A DNA stretch of 64,000 bases, from contig URND01000004.1 in the NCBI GenBank assembly GCA_900549105.1, forward strand, positions 1 through 64,000, given 5' to 3'. Positions 26,081-35,769 of the stretch are shown here, in pieces. This DNA is from an uncultured Eubacteriales bacterium (GTDB lineage Bacteria; Bacillota; Clostridia; Lachnospirales; Lachnospiraceae). Under the pieces are notes generated by a model. It was not told where the DNA came from, did no database searches, and saw only the letters and a list, made by a program, of their open reading frames with translations. The position numbers and the translations under genes are program-made. The number at the start of each line of letters is the position of its first letter. The stretch's first letter is position 1.

Positions 26081-29000
26081 CTAGCAAATCTTCTTTAATA
26101 TCTCCATCAATATCTGTCGTTTTTCTTGATCGGATATTGAACGCCCCATTGAATCCAATGCCGCTGTCACTTGATTGTATAATAATCTACCCTTACCTGT
26201 CCCTTCTACCTTATCGAATCGTTTTGTAATCACGTCTCCATTATCGTCTGTAAAACTAATTTGGTATGCACTCGTATTCTGCTCTTTTCCTGCAGACTCC
26301 TTAGTGGAATGATAACCTTCTGCTGTCTCTTTGTATTTTTTTACATTAGATGTAAACAGTATTTTTACCTTTTCATCCCAGTCTTCAATTCTAAGATCTG
26401 TAGCAAGCTTTGCCAGTCTTACAATTGTAAGATCATCATCATTTGTGATGGTTTTAAGCAACCCTAAACATTTATCCGTTCCATCTATAAATAACTGCTC
26501 AAATACCGTCTGATTGAGTGATTCACACCAATCTTTAATAACCGAAGACAACGACATCCTATCTACATTGTTTTTGTCCTTTTGCAGAACAAAGATTTCC
26601 TTTACTTCTTCCTTCAAAACTTTTTTAACTTCAGATAAATAGCTGTCATAAAAGTCTTTTGCCAGCTTTACATTATCAGCCAAAGCATCCTGAAATTCCG
26701 CAAAGCCAAATACCTTAGGTAATTGCTCGAATAGTAATTCATTGCCACTGAGATTTTGTTTTAAAAGTTTCAACATCTCTTGGTGATCTCTTCTTATTTT
26801 CTCACCATCTGGCTTAATCTTGCATTCCTTGGTATACTTTGGCAAAGCCATATACCAACGTCTCATCGCAGAAACAACATAATCATAGGAATTAACACCT
26901 CGCTCTGCTTCCACAACGTAGTCTGAAAAATAATCTGACAGGCGCTGTACAAATGTTTCTTTTTCTGGATTCCAATCCAAATACGATAATGTAAACATAT
27001 CTGGCTTGGAATTTATCTGCATAATTACATCTGGTGATACAGTCACTTGACCATGATGATCTGCAATTATCACTTCTCTCTTATACTCATGAATAACGGC
27101 AGAAAGATAAATTGGTATTAGTCCTTTTCTAAGACCAATATGATATTCCGGCGCAATCAATCTCTTGTATAATTCCGCAAAAGATACCGTCCCGTTTTTA
27201 CGTGTCTCTATAATAAAATCTTCAATAGTTTCCAAAACTTCTGCCATATGCTCCACTTTGTCCGGATGCAGATTCAGTCTTGGCAAACCACCATTTTCCT
27301 CCCACACGCCCGGACGTACAAGTGTACTCCTCATAATAGATACTTCCTGTCCCGATCCAGTCAGTCCAAGATTTGGCTCTAATTCATTTCGCAACAATGC
27401 GGCAACAATCTTATTTCGACTATTGCTAGCAGTTGTAGTAAGCTCATTTTTATTCATTGCTTCATTATTTATAACCGGTGTGCAAGAATAAACCTGATCA
27501 CAAATATTAGACATCAACTCCGTTAGAGCCGCTTTTCTACCCACCGGTACTTCATGTCCATTATAGATATATCTCGACTTATACTCCTCTGGTCGTGTAT
27601 ATCCACGCATAAAAGATTCAATAACTTCTCGCAAATCTTCATAAATAACTTCATATTCTTCAAACAGAACCTTATCATCATTAGTGGTGTCTCTTAGAAC
27701 AGATACTGCAGTAAATTCTCTTACAATCTCCTCTATAGATGAAAAATGTTTCGGCAAAATAAAAATATTGCGATCACAATTTTCACTCGTAGTAATCAAC
27801 ACATCTTTCAATCTATCAATTGATTCTTCGCTATGCGGAATAATTCCATAAATCACGCCATCCGCTTCTATGGTTTCACTTTTGCGTGCCCAATCAATAT
27901 CTTCTGTCACCTCGTCCTCATCGATAAATTCAAATGAAAAAAAGCGAATCATATCTCGTTCATTGTTATATCGAGACGGATATACATAATTATCAAAGTT
28001 AGAATTATTTAGGGTTTCCTTAACTGTCACCCTTCTGTTCTGAACCTCAACCATATCACAAATCTTTTGACGAATGTCCACTCCAGATGTCTTCTTTAAA
28101 CGAAGATAGTTGTTACTTCGTTTAAGGTAGATTACATACTCCCTCTCTATAAGATTATCAATTGCCTGATTAATCTCTTCTGAACTATAACTTATAGAAA
28201 AAATACTAATCAACTCATGCTTCGAAGGCTGCAATTTTTCAAACTGCTCAAGTATATAAATAAGTGATAACGTCTTTACAATCTTACTTTCAAGAGAATT
28301 CGATTGTAATTTCTCTAAAATCAATTCAGTTAAAATATAGTTTTCGTGTATGTGTCCGGTATATATTTCTTTTTTAAGCAAGGGTTCAAAGTAGTCATAA
28401 ATCAAATCCGGTGTAATAACCTCAAAATGATCGTCCTGATAGGATTCCAAAAAAGTCGGTAATGTTGATACACTTGGTGCTGAAATGAAAGTAAATAATG
28501 TTCTTTCATTCTGAGCAACACATTCCGATAATCTAGGCAATATAAATGTTGAAACTGGATGTAACGGATAACATCCATAAATAGTTTTTTCTACTTGCCC
28601 CTCAGCCACATCGCTGAATATATTATGTTTTTCATACCTTTGTATTAATCCTTCAAAACTATCTCTATAGTTTGTGCAGAATGTCTCCCAAAGTTTTACT
28701 TTCTTCTGAATTGCGGATTCAATAATTTCATAAGTCTGAGTAAAATTATTATTAAGGTGAATATGCTTAAATCTCTCAGAAACTCCACGCCATCCATCAA
28801 CCTTCTGCTTAGGAAGTTTGTCAATATAGTTTGCTATTTCTTTATGAGAGATCAGCATCAAATGCATCTGCTGTTCTCCACTACGATTACACTTCTCTGC
28901 AAAATCCTGGAGCATTTTTGTATCACTTACTGATGCTTCTGTAATATTCGCTTCTAGAAACTTACTGAACTCATCATAAATAACATATATTCCAGTATAT

Positions 29001-29698
29001 CCCTTGCGTTTTAATCCACGAACAGCTTCCTCATAAAGATCTACAACATCAAAACCTAGGAAAGGATTGAATATACTACCTGCAGTTAATGTTGGATATA
29101 TTTTTTCAAACCTCTCATACGCTGCAATGTCATAGGATTGCAATGCCTCAATATACTTCTTAATTGGCATATCAACCGCATCTTTCAACTTTTTATATGT
29201 CTCAGGAAAATCTTTTTCCCATCTCTTTATTACTTTAACAGCTGCCTTGTAATTTGTTTCAGGCATCACATCCAGAAGCCCGTTTATGGACAAGGTTCTC
29301 TGTAATGCAAGAAGAAATGCCTGAGGTAAGCTAGTATTGCTTCCCGTAATAATAACCGGAAGAATTTTATTGTTTGATTCATAGTAATTCTGAACACATT
29401 GATACAATTTAGGATTATCCTTAATCTTAGGCATAGCCTTTTTGAAAAGACCCAAATCCCTTCTCACCAGTATAGCCAAAATCGTTAATACAATATGAGA
29501 CTTTCCTTTACCATAAGCACCAATAAGCACACGAGCACGTTCCGTTGATGACGGAGCAGTACTTAAGAGAACTTCTTCAAGTAACGCCAATGCCGATCTC
29601 GTTGGTATGAAATTTTTTAATTTATCGTCGTTATTCAGATCGTATCCGATATTTACCGAATACTGGAATCCTGAAGCAACAGAAATCATTTTACTCAT
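26081..29698 (-). CDS. Giant P-loop ATPase of the phosphorothioation system (BrxC/SspC-like)
   Basis: A 1205-residue ATPase. Near residue 60, RARVLIGAYGKGKSHIVLTI is Walker A; GIYVIYDEFSKFLEANI near residue 235 is Walker B. Its layout, with a Walker loop close to the N-terminus followed by about 1000 residues of helical and mixed domains, resembles BrxC/PglY of BREX and the large ATPases of phosphorothioation clusters. It lies between DUF4007 and the desulfurase, exactly where a third modification subunit is expected. Likely role: ATP-driven DNA handling during modification. Naming as SspC-like rests on context more than on motif. Confidence 0.78.
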   Translation of the reverse strand: MSKMISVASGFQYSVNIGYDLNNDDKLKNFIPTRSALALLEEVLLSTAPSSTERARVLIGAYGKGKSHIVLTILAILVRRDLGLFKKAMPKIKDNPKLYQCVQNYYESNNKILPVIITGSNTSLPQAFLLALQRTLSINGLLDVMPETNYKAAVKVIKRWEKDFPETYKKLKDAVDMPIKKYIEALQSYDIAAYERFEKIYPTLTAGSIFNPFLGFDVVDLYEEAVRGLKRKGYTGIYVIYDEFSKFLEANITEASVSDTKMLQDFAEKCNRSGEQQMHLMLISHKEIANYIDKLPKQKVDGWRGVSERFKHIHLNNNFTQTYEIIESAIQKKVKLWETFCTNYRDSFEGLIQRYEKHNIFSDVAEGQVEKTIYGCYPLHPVSTFILPRLSECVAQNERTLFTFISAPSVSTLPTFLESYQDDHFEVITPDLIYDYFEPLLKKEIYTGHIHENYILTELILEKLQSNSLESKIVKTLSLIYILEQFEKLQPSKHELISIFSISYSSEEINQAIDNLIEREYVIYLKRSNNYLRLKKTSGVDIRQKICDMVEVQNRRVTVKETLNNSNFDNYVYPSRYNNERDMIRFFSFEFIDEDEVTEDIDWARKSETIEADGVIYGIIPHSEESIDRLKDVLITTSENCDRNIFILPKHFSSIEEIVREFTAVSVLRDTTNDDKVLFEEYEVIYEDLREVIESFMRGYTRPEEYKSRYIYNGHEVPVGRKAALTELMSNICDQVYSCTPVINNEAMNKNELTTTASNSRNKIVAALLRNELEPNLGLTGSGQEVSIMRSTLVRPGVWEENGGLPRLNLHPDKVEHMAEVLETIEDFIIETRKNGTVSFAELYKRLIAPEYHIGLRKGLIPIYLSAVIHEYKREVIIADHHGQVTVSPDVIMQINSKPDMFTLSYLDWNPEKETFVQRLSDYFSDYVVEAERGVNSYDYVVSAMRRWYMALPKYTKECKIKPDGEKIRRDHQEMLKLLKQNLSGNELLFEQLPKVFGFAEFQDALADNVKLAKDFYDSYLSEVKKVLKEEVKEIFVLQKDKNNVDRMSLSSVIKDWCESLNQTVFEQLFIDGTDKCLGLLKTITNDDDLTIVRLAKLATDLRIEDWDEKVKILFTSNVKKYKETAEGYHSTKESAGKEQNTSAYQISFTDDNGDVITKRFDKVEGTGKGRLLYNQVTAALDSMGRSISDQEKRQILMEILKKIC

Positions 29699-29708
29699 CG
29701 ACAGTCAC

Positions 29709-30605
29709 CTATACTCCTTCATCAATAGTTTCGTAATAATTTCGTACACATTCATTAAAGTCCATTTTCTGGTTCAAATGAATAACATCCAAGCCGGCTG
29801 TTCTTATTATCTTGAGTAGGCCACGATTCTCTATTTCATGCAAGACATCTAGCATGGTTATGGCATCCAGATTAAATACTTTTCCTATATTGTATGGTCT
29901 GGTGAGCAATTCATTAAGACCAATTTCATCTCTTCCATTCGCCTGATCTACAATTACTGCAAATACGACCCACGGATTTAAAGAGCCCGCTGCCGGAATT
30001 GATTTTTTATATGTTTTCTGCTTTCTGTTTGCAATATCAATCAAGCCAAGTTCACCAAACGGACAATCTATATTATTCTCTGGAGATACTTTCCCAGAAT
30101 TTGATTTATATCTTGGCAAATAGGTATTGATAATACACGCAAAATCATCATTTAAAGATCTGATTGCAACAGAACTCGCATCATCCGCCATAAGAATATA
30201 ATTTTGCAACGCCTGTACAAACTCTTCTCTCGTAAACTCTGACATTGAAAACTCATTAAAGAAAAAGTACCATGCTGTAGCTTCTTCTTTCTGCTTTGCC
30301 AATTGATACTGCAGCAAATATAAAGTACCCAATTCCTCTATATATCTATCATTCAAATAAACCTGCTCCCCCAATGGTGTCAGGCTCTGTATCCTTCTAC
30401 CTCTTGTAGGCTCCGTTGTAAGACCTACCGCCCGCAACCAATAGCGAAGTGCTTTAACCATGTTAGACCCAATACCCAGAATGTCCATTGGGTTCTCTTC
30501 TTTGTCTATAAAGAGATCTGGCTTTTCCACAACTCGTTCCATCCCCTTGCTAAGCCATCCTTTTCTTATAAAAAATGTATCATGCGCACGAAACTTCATT
30601 GCCAT
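29709..30605 (-). CDS. DUF4007 protein (SspB-like component)
   Basis: A 298-residue DUF4007 protein. The signature region is plain: MKFRAHDTFFIRKGWLSKGM near the N-terminus, then DILGIGSNMVKALRYWLRAV, then SLTPLGEQVY. DUF4007 genes are found next to PP-loop sulfurtransferases in phosphorothioation clusters; as I recall, SspB of the Ssp system, a nickase needed for single-strand modification, is of this kind. Start set at 30605 because ATGGAGG lies 8 bases upstream; the open frame to 30626 overlaps the previous stop region. C-terminal half looks like winged-helix DNA binding (LDAITMLDVLHEIENRGLL). Confidence 0.85.
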   Translation of the reverse strand: MAMKFRAHDTFFIRKGWLSKGMERVVEKPDLFIDKEENPMDILGIGSNMVKALRYWLRAVGLTTEPTRGRRIQSLTPLGEQVYLNDRYIEELGTLYLLQYQLAKQKEEATAWYFFFNEFSMSEFTREEFVQALQNYILMADDASSVAIRSLNDDFACIINTYLPRYKSNSGKVSPENNIDCPFGELGLIDIANRKQKTYKKSIPAAGSLNPWVVFAVIVDQANGRDEIGLNELLTRPYNIGKVFNLDAITMLDVLHEIENRGLLKIIRTAGLDVIHLNQKMDFNECVRNYYETIDEGV

Positions 30606-30625
30606 AACACAAACCTCCATCACCA

Positions 30626-32341
30626 TTACTTTGTTCTTAAATATTTATCCATCGTACATCCACCATCTAGGTACTTTGCTGTCATACACATTTTGCAATG
30701 CACACACTTGTCTGGATCGATATAATAGCTATCTCCTGTTATTGAAATGGCTCCTGCTCTGCAAATGGATTCACACTTCAGACACTTTCTACATGCATTA
30801 AATTTTCGCACTTGATATCCGACCATGCGTTGTAGATCATCATGATTTCTTACGTTCATGGTTCGAACCTTTACCGCATGTTCATATCCATCCTGGCTAA
30901 ACGGTTGAATGGACAGGATGGGCACATTTGTTCTTGCATCAAGAACCAATACCTCTCTCAGTAATTTCTTTCCAAACTCAGGAGCAACACGCCCAAAAGG
31001 CGTGAACATACCTACCAGTTCATCATCAAATGGTCTCACCAATCGATAAATTTTCGCATGCTCTTCTGATGTACAGTTTGTAAACTTAATTTTTACATCA
31101 CCAGCCGCTGCCAGCCCATTTCCTCCCTGCCGAGCTTTCCATTTTCCTGTGTCTACATATACCTCTGCATCCTCTTTACCAATTTTTTTAGCAAATCTTA
31201 TTAGAAATTCACGCCATTTCTTTGATTCTTCTGGCATGTAAATTCTAGACAAAAACTGTGCCCTTTGATTATTGTTTGGACAACACCAGCATCCCACACG
31301 GTCATATCCCAATCTGTATGCTTCATTAAAATCCACTTTCTCTGCCAACATATACAGCCATATATCCAAATCTCTCCAGAAGAAAATCGGCGACGCCACT
31401 GTCTGCTGTTGAATCTTCACCGACTCAGCATCATCTTCTACTCTGTTGTACTTACTACGACTAACCGATTCTGATTTTCGGATTCCATAAAAGGTAAGAA
31501 TCTGCTGATTCCTATACAAATTGTTTATCACTCGCGTAATAGGACCCGTTTTAAACATCGAACAACACCAACGCATCATTCTGGCTGGCGGTCCAATATC
31601 CTCACATACATCATAAAATACCTGTTCCTCGTTTTTAGCGAATAAAAAAATAGCTTGTGGATGATTCTCTCTATACCATTCAGCATATTTTACAGTTGTC
31701 GGAAACTCCAATGTTGTGTTTCCAAAGATATGCACAAGACTCGGATTACTTAAAGCCTTTGTTACAACATCTGCTGTTACAGTAGAATCCTTGCCTCCAG
31801 AAAAGGATATAACTAATCTCTCCTCATCAAATTTTGCAGCTGTCTTTCTAACAAAATCGAAAGATTCGTCCTTTAAATAATTCAGTCTATTACGATTGGC
31901 TTCAATAAATGTTTTTATATGCTCATTAAAATACTCATATGTATTCTCTGATTCATATTTCTTAAGTTTCTCAGCAATCGTATCTGTATCAGCAGTCTGA
32001 AATAGTCCTCTTGGCATAGAAATACTCTTTCCATCAATATAATATCTACTATTCACAGACCACACTGAACTTTTTACAAATTCATTTGGTTCTTTATCTA
32101 ATAAAATCTCCAACAATAAACGTTCTTCTGGAAATACCGGTCTTAAATCTGTTGTTAAGTATTTTGTCTTTTCTCCACAGACCGGGCAAACACCTTTATC
32201 AGCCTGATTAATGAGCTGGATAATAGGTGTCTTACAACACTTGCACCAATATATTTCAACCGGAAGATCTTCTACTGTTTCCCCGCCACAGACTGGGCAC
32301 ACTTTTTCATTTGTTTCAATATTACAGTTTCGGCACCACAC
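30626..32341 (-). CDS. PAPS-reductase-family sulfurtransferase with zinc ribbons and ferredoxin domain (DndC/SspD-like)
   Basis: A 571-residue enzyme. Residues 1-60 carry two zinc ribbons (WCRNC...CPVCGG and WCKCC...CPVCGE). Around residues 177-190, LVISFSGGKDSTVTAD is the PP-loop that adenylates its substrate. MMRWCCSMFKTGP and DRVGCWCCPNNN are the cysteine motifs typical of DndC-like enzymes that may hold an Fe-S cluster. The C-terminal 50 residues are ferredoxin-like (CRKCLKCESICRAGA, then CVHCKMCMTAKY). Role: installs sulfur on DNA backbone phosphate using the neighbouring desulfurase. Start at GTG 32341, 8 bases after GGAGGTGA. Confidence 0.88.
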   Translation of the reverse strand: MWCRNCNIETNEKVCPVCGGETVEDLPVEIYWCKCCKTPIIQLINQADKGVCPVCGEKTKYLTTDLRPVFPEERLLLEILLDKEPNEFVKSSVWSVNSRYYIDGKSISMPRGLFQTADTDTIAEKLKKYESENTYEYFNEHIKTFIEANRNRLNYLKDESFDFVRKTAAKFDEERLVISFSGGKDSTVTADVVTKALSNPSLVHIFGNTTLEFPTTVKYAEWYRENHPQAIFLFAKNEEQVFYDVCEDIGPPARMMRWCCSMFKTGPITRVINNLYRNQQILTFYGIRKSESVSRSKYNRVEDDAESVKIQQQTVASPIFFWRDLDIWLYMLAEKVDFNEAYRLGYDRVGCWCCPNNNQRAQFLSRIYMPEESKKWREFLIRFAKKIGKEDAEVYVDTGKWKARQGGNGLAAAGDVKIKFTNCTSEEHAKIYRLVRPFDDELVGMFTPFGRVAPEFGKKLLREVLVLDARTNVPILSIQPFSQDGYEHAVKVRTMNVRNHDDLQRMVGYQVRKFNACRKCLKCESICRAGAISITGDSYYIDPDKCVHCKMCMTAKYLDGGCTMDKYLRTK

Positions 32342-32406
32342 TCTGTCGCTCACCTCCAAGCTTTCTCATCTTTAATGTATCATTCTATATGTCCCATAAT
32401 ATGGAC

Positions 32407-32604
32407 TTAGTCGTAGCTGATAATATCATTCACAGTACAATTCAAATATTTACATATTTTTTCAAGAACTTTATTGGATACTGGTTGCCCCTTACCCATT
32501 TTTGCCACAGTTGCAGAACTAAGCCCTAATTCATCCACTAAATCCTGCTTTTGAAGTCCTTTATCAAGTAATAATTTCCATAATCCCAAATACGAAACAG
32601 TCAT
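32407..32604 (-). CDS. XRE-type regulator at the head of the defence operon
   Basis: A 65-residue Cro/CI-like DNA-binding protein, essentially one helix-turn-helix domain: WKLLLDKGLQKQDLVDELGL, SSATVAKMGKGQPVSNKVL, EKICKYLNCTVNDIISYD. This single-domain form is common as control protein of restriction-modification operons. It lies 65 bases before the sulfurtransferase gene, directly after a good promoter, so it probably adjusts expression of the whole nine-gene operon. Confidence 0.88.
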   Translation of the reverse strand: MTVSYLGLWKLLLDKGLQKQDLVDELGLSSATVAKMGKGQPVSNKVLEKICKYLNCTVNDIISYD

Positions 32605-32654
32605 AACAACAAAGCCTCTCCTAACAACTCGTTACAATGCACCCATAATAAATA

Positions 32655-32683
32655 AGTATACCATGAAGGTGCCTTTTTGTCAC
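32655..32683 (-). promoter_or_regulatory. Promoter of the XRE-phosphorothioation operon
   Basis: GTGACA (32678-32683) and TATACT (32655-32660) on the minus strand, 17 bases apart, about 50 bases before the XRE start. The nearby stretch GTAACGAGTTGTTA has weak dyad symmetry and could hold the operator. Confidence 0.6.
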
Positions 32684-32981
32684 AAAAATCTTTATTTTTT
32701 TAAAGTTTTCCTTTATTCCTCTGCCCATTCATCTGACACACATCATGTCCTTGGATGCTCTTCATTGCTTGGCGCAGTGTTCTCGCCCTTCCGTGCTGAT
32801 GGTATGAATGACTAAATCTATGTTTGTGAAATAACTCAAGCACCAGCTGTCAAATACTCAGCACAGTGCAAATACCAATAATATTCGGTATTGCGACTCT
32901 GTATAATCACATCCCTATCTTCTAAAATAATAATATTGAAATATACAGAATCTAACTGTGATAACTACTTTTCATTGAACA

Positions 32982-33345
32982 TCACGCCTTCTTTTTTATC
33001 TTCTTAAACCATGCTGCCAAAGCCTTATCAACAATCTTTTCTACTTTCTTCAGATTTATATCTGCAAAATATTTCTCTCTAATTTTGCAGATAACTTGGT
33101 AGATTTATACACCAATTTTTCTTCTATAGACAAATCGAGCGGATGTGGCTTTGATTTTACTCCCACAACAACCTCTGTTTATTTTTAGACCTGATTCTTT
33201 TAATACAGCTATAACTAACTGCTAACATTTTTCAGGAAGTTAAGACTATTGCATTGCCGCTATAAGCTGCATATCCCCATCATCCCACATCTTTTTTATC
33301 TCAGGAACCAGCTAATTTACAGGGAGTAACCTTGCCACTGAACTT
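32982..33345 (-). pseudogene. Decayed parB-like fragments
   Basis: Read on the minus strand in shifting frames: LVPEIKKMWDDGDMQLIAAM, then AVIAVLKESGLKINRG, then LDLSIEEKLVYKSTKLSAKL, then REKYFADINLKKVEKIVDKA ending AAWFKKIKKKA. The order and the position right after a parA remnant suggest the C-terminal half of a ParB-like partition protein with several frame shifts and stops. The assignment is weak. The neighbouring stretch 32684-32981 shows no gene. Confidence 0.4.
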
Positions 33346-33362
33346 CCAGACAAGCCATACCC

Positions 33363-33846
33363 TTACCTCAAACTATCATGATTCTTCGAAAGATAGTCAC
33401 TGTGACCACCTTTTCCTTCGCCACTTTCCAGCACCTTGTCATCCCTCTCCGTGGCTATAATAATCACATTGTACTTTTCCTTAAGTGGTTCCAAAATATT
33501 GGAAAATATCTTTTCTGTACCCATTTCAAGTTGAATCTTTACATCCACTACTGAAAGCACCATTGATGAAGGTATAAAATCCACACCTTTTCTATTCAGG
33601 ATATACTATTCTGGTGCAGGCATTTCTTTATCCTTAATATATGTCATCATAAAATGCCCGATGGTAACAGGCACCGTTACAGTACCTTCATTCCCTAAAC
33701 AAGCACTCATATTAGCCTGACTGTTGAAATCGACAGCCAGAACCTTTTTACCTAACTTAGCCATAGAATATACCAGATTATAGCTCGACGCAGATTTTCC
33801 TGCTCTCTTTTGTGGCTCCAACTAACTATACTTTTCCATTTTTCAT
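33363..33846 (-). pseudogene. Decayed ParA/Soj partition ATPase
   Basis: Fragments GKSASSYNLVYSMAKLGKKV, then LAVDFNSQANMSACLG (Walker A and A' regions of ParA), a stop, and then VDFIPSSMVLSVVDVKIQLE and LEPLKEKYNVIII, which are all typical of ParA. There is a frame shift before the Walker region, an in-frame stop near 33606, and divergence after the third motif, so the gene is dead. It looks like a relic of a plasmid or integrative element that ended beside lysS. Confidence 0.75.
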
Positions 33847-34264
33847 GTATCATACCCCACTTTCTTCTCTGTAACAAACTGTGCTCTAATCTCTGCCTTT
33901 TCTACTTCAAATCTTTTCTGCAATTTTCTGTTTTCCTACCCATGAACATAGACCTTCATTCCTCTTGATTTCTTAACTTCCATCTGCACTAATCACCTTT
34001 TCATTGAATTAGGGCATTCCGACAAAAACTGCTATCGGACTCTTTATCTTTTTCCAACACAAAAAAGACCATTCTCCAAGATTTTTCTTAGAAAATGGTC
34101 CTAATAAGTACAAATATCTGTATTTTCTTTTCCTACTGAAATATACTATCTTCTCTCAAGCCTCGTATCATCACATATTATCGTATACGAATTTTCTGTG
34201 CCTTCGCATTAATTCGTATTTTTCGTATGCGTAAATGTCCGAAAACACTGGATTTATAAAACAT
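33847..34264. other. Gene-free junction region beside lysS
   Basis: About 420 bases without a gene between the dead parA and lysS. It contains the lysS terminator and, at 34165-34235, repeated TCGTAT / CGTATACGAAT / TTCGTATTTTTCGTATGCG words that could be a recombination or attachment site of the former element. No integrase gene is present in the window. Confidence 0.4.
34061..34100 (-). terminator. Terminator of the greA-lysS operon
   Basis: On the minus strand GACCATTTTC and GAGAATGGTC pair across a 14-base loop, followed by six T residues. It lies about 165 bases after the lysS stop. Confidence 0.7.
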
Positions 34265-35755
34265 CTATTTATCCAAACTCTTCATGGTTGGAAAGAGCAG
34301 AACATCACGAATCGCCTGGGAATCGGTGAGGAGCATAACAAGGCGGTCAATGCCGTAACCGATACCGCCTGTTGGCGGCATACCGATTTCCAGTGCGTTG
34401 AGGAAGTCTTCATCGGTATGGTTTGCCTCTTCATCGCCGGCCGCGAAGGCTTCTTCCTGGGCAGCAAAACGTTCCCGCTGGTCAATCGGATCATTTAACT
34501 CGGAGTAGGCATTGCACATTTCACGTCCATAAATGAACAGTTCGAATCGTTCTACCAATTCCGGATTCTCCGGTTTCTTCTTGGTCAGCGGAGAAATCTC
34601 CACCGGATGGTCCATAACGAAGGTCGGCTGAATCATCTTGTCCTCGCAGAATTCTTCGAAGAAAAGGTTAATGATATCGCCTTTCTTATGGCGGGCTTCG
34701 TATTCAATATGGTGTTCATCAGCCAGCGCTTTTGCTTCTTCATCGGTTGCTACCTGGGAGAAGTCAACGCCGGAATATTTTTTAACGGCGTCAATCATCG
34801 TAATCCGCTCAAAAGGCTTGGACATATCGATGACAGTTTCGTTATATTTGATAACAGCGCTGCCGCAGACTTTTTCTGCAAGGTAGCGGAACATGCTTTC
34901 CGTCAGCTCCATCATACCCTCATAATCGGTATAAGCCTGGTATAATTCCATCAGGGTAAACTCCGGATTATGGCGGGTATCAACACCCTCGTTGCGGAAT
35001 ACGCGGCCGATTTCGTAAACCCGTTCCAAACCGCCGACAATCAGCCGTTTGAGGTAAAGCTCCAATGAAATACGAAGTTTTACATCTTCATCCAGCGCAT
35101 TGTAATGGGTTTCAAACGGTCTGGCTGCAGCGCCGCCGGCATTGGAGACAAGCATCGGCGTCTCAACTTCCATAAAGCCGCGGCCATCGAGGAAATTACG
35201 GATTTCCTTGATAATCTGAGAACGTTTAATAAATGTATCTTTGACTTCCGGATTCATAATTAAATCCACATATCGCTGACGGTAACGGATATCTGTATTT
35301 GTCAGGCCGTGAAATTTCTCCGGAAGAATCTGCAGACTCTTGGAGAGCAGAGTTATCTCGGATGCGTGAATGGAAATTTCTCCGGTTTTCGTTTTAAAAA
35401 CTTCGCCCTTTAAACCGACGATATCGCCGATATCCATCTTTTTAAAAGCTTTATATTCTTCTTCGCCAATGCTGTCACGGGCTACATAGGACTGAATCGT
35501 CCCCTGCAGATCCTGAATATGACAGAAAGAGGCTTTTCCCATAACCCGTTTGGACATAACACGGCCGGCCAGAGACACGCTCTGCCCTTCCAATGTTTCA
35601 AAATTATCTTTAACTTCCTGGCTGTGATGGGTTACATCATATTTTGTAATGACAAAAGGGTCCTTGCCATTATCCTGAAGGTCTTTTAATTTATCTCTGC
35701 GCACTTTCAGAAGCTGATTAATATCCTGTGCCTGAACATTCTTTTCTCCTGCCAC
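34265..35755 (-). CDS. lysS: Lysyl-tRNA synthetase, class II
   Basis: A 496-residue aminoacyl-tRNA synthetase that charges tRNA-Lys. The N-terminal OB fold binds the anticodon ([20 protein letters not shown], then [19 protein letters not shown]). The catalytic domain has class II motif 1 ([18 protein letters not shown]), motif 2 ([20 protein letters not shown]) and motif 3 ([20 protein letters not shown]). Length is normal. Starts at GTG 35755 after GGGGGAAA and follows greA by 14 bases, a common arrangement. AT-rich foreign DNA begins shortly after its end. Confidence 0.97.
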   Translation of the reverse strand: MAGEKNVQAQDINQLLKVRRDKLKDLQDNGKDPFVITKYDVTHHSQEVKDNFETLEGQSVSLAGRVMSKRVMGKASFCHIQDLQGTIQSYVARDSIGEEEYKAFKKMDIGDIVGLKGEVFKTKTGEISIHASEITLLSKSLQILPEKFHGLTNTDIRYRQRYVDLIMNPEVKDTFIKRSQIIKEIRNFLDGRGFMEVETPMLVSNAGGAAARPFETHYNALDEDVKLRISLELYLKRLIVGGLERVYEIGRVFRNEGVDTRHNPEFTLMELYQAYTDYEGMMELTESMFRYLAEKVCGSAVIKYNETVIDMSKPFERITMIDAVKKYSGVDFSQVATDEEAKALADEHHIEYEARHKKGDIINLFFEEFCEDKMIQPTFVMDHPVEISPLTKKKPENPELVERFELFIYGREMCNAYSELNDPIDQRERFAAQEEAFAAGDEEANHTDEDFLNALEIGMPPTGGIGYGIDRLVMLLTDSQAIRDVLLFPTMKSLDK

Positions 35756-35769
35756 TGTTTGTTTCCCCC

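Noticed and set aside
20562..32359. Complete classical Dnd system (DndBCDE plus DptFGH)
   Set aside because: DndB, DndE and Dpt-like proteins are not recognisable; only desulfurase, sulfurtransferase and DndD-like members are, so the label Dnd was not used for the whole operon.
34607..34945. Plus-strand open frames opposite lysS
   Set aside because: They are shadows of the conserved lysS coding sequence.
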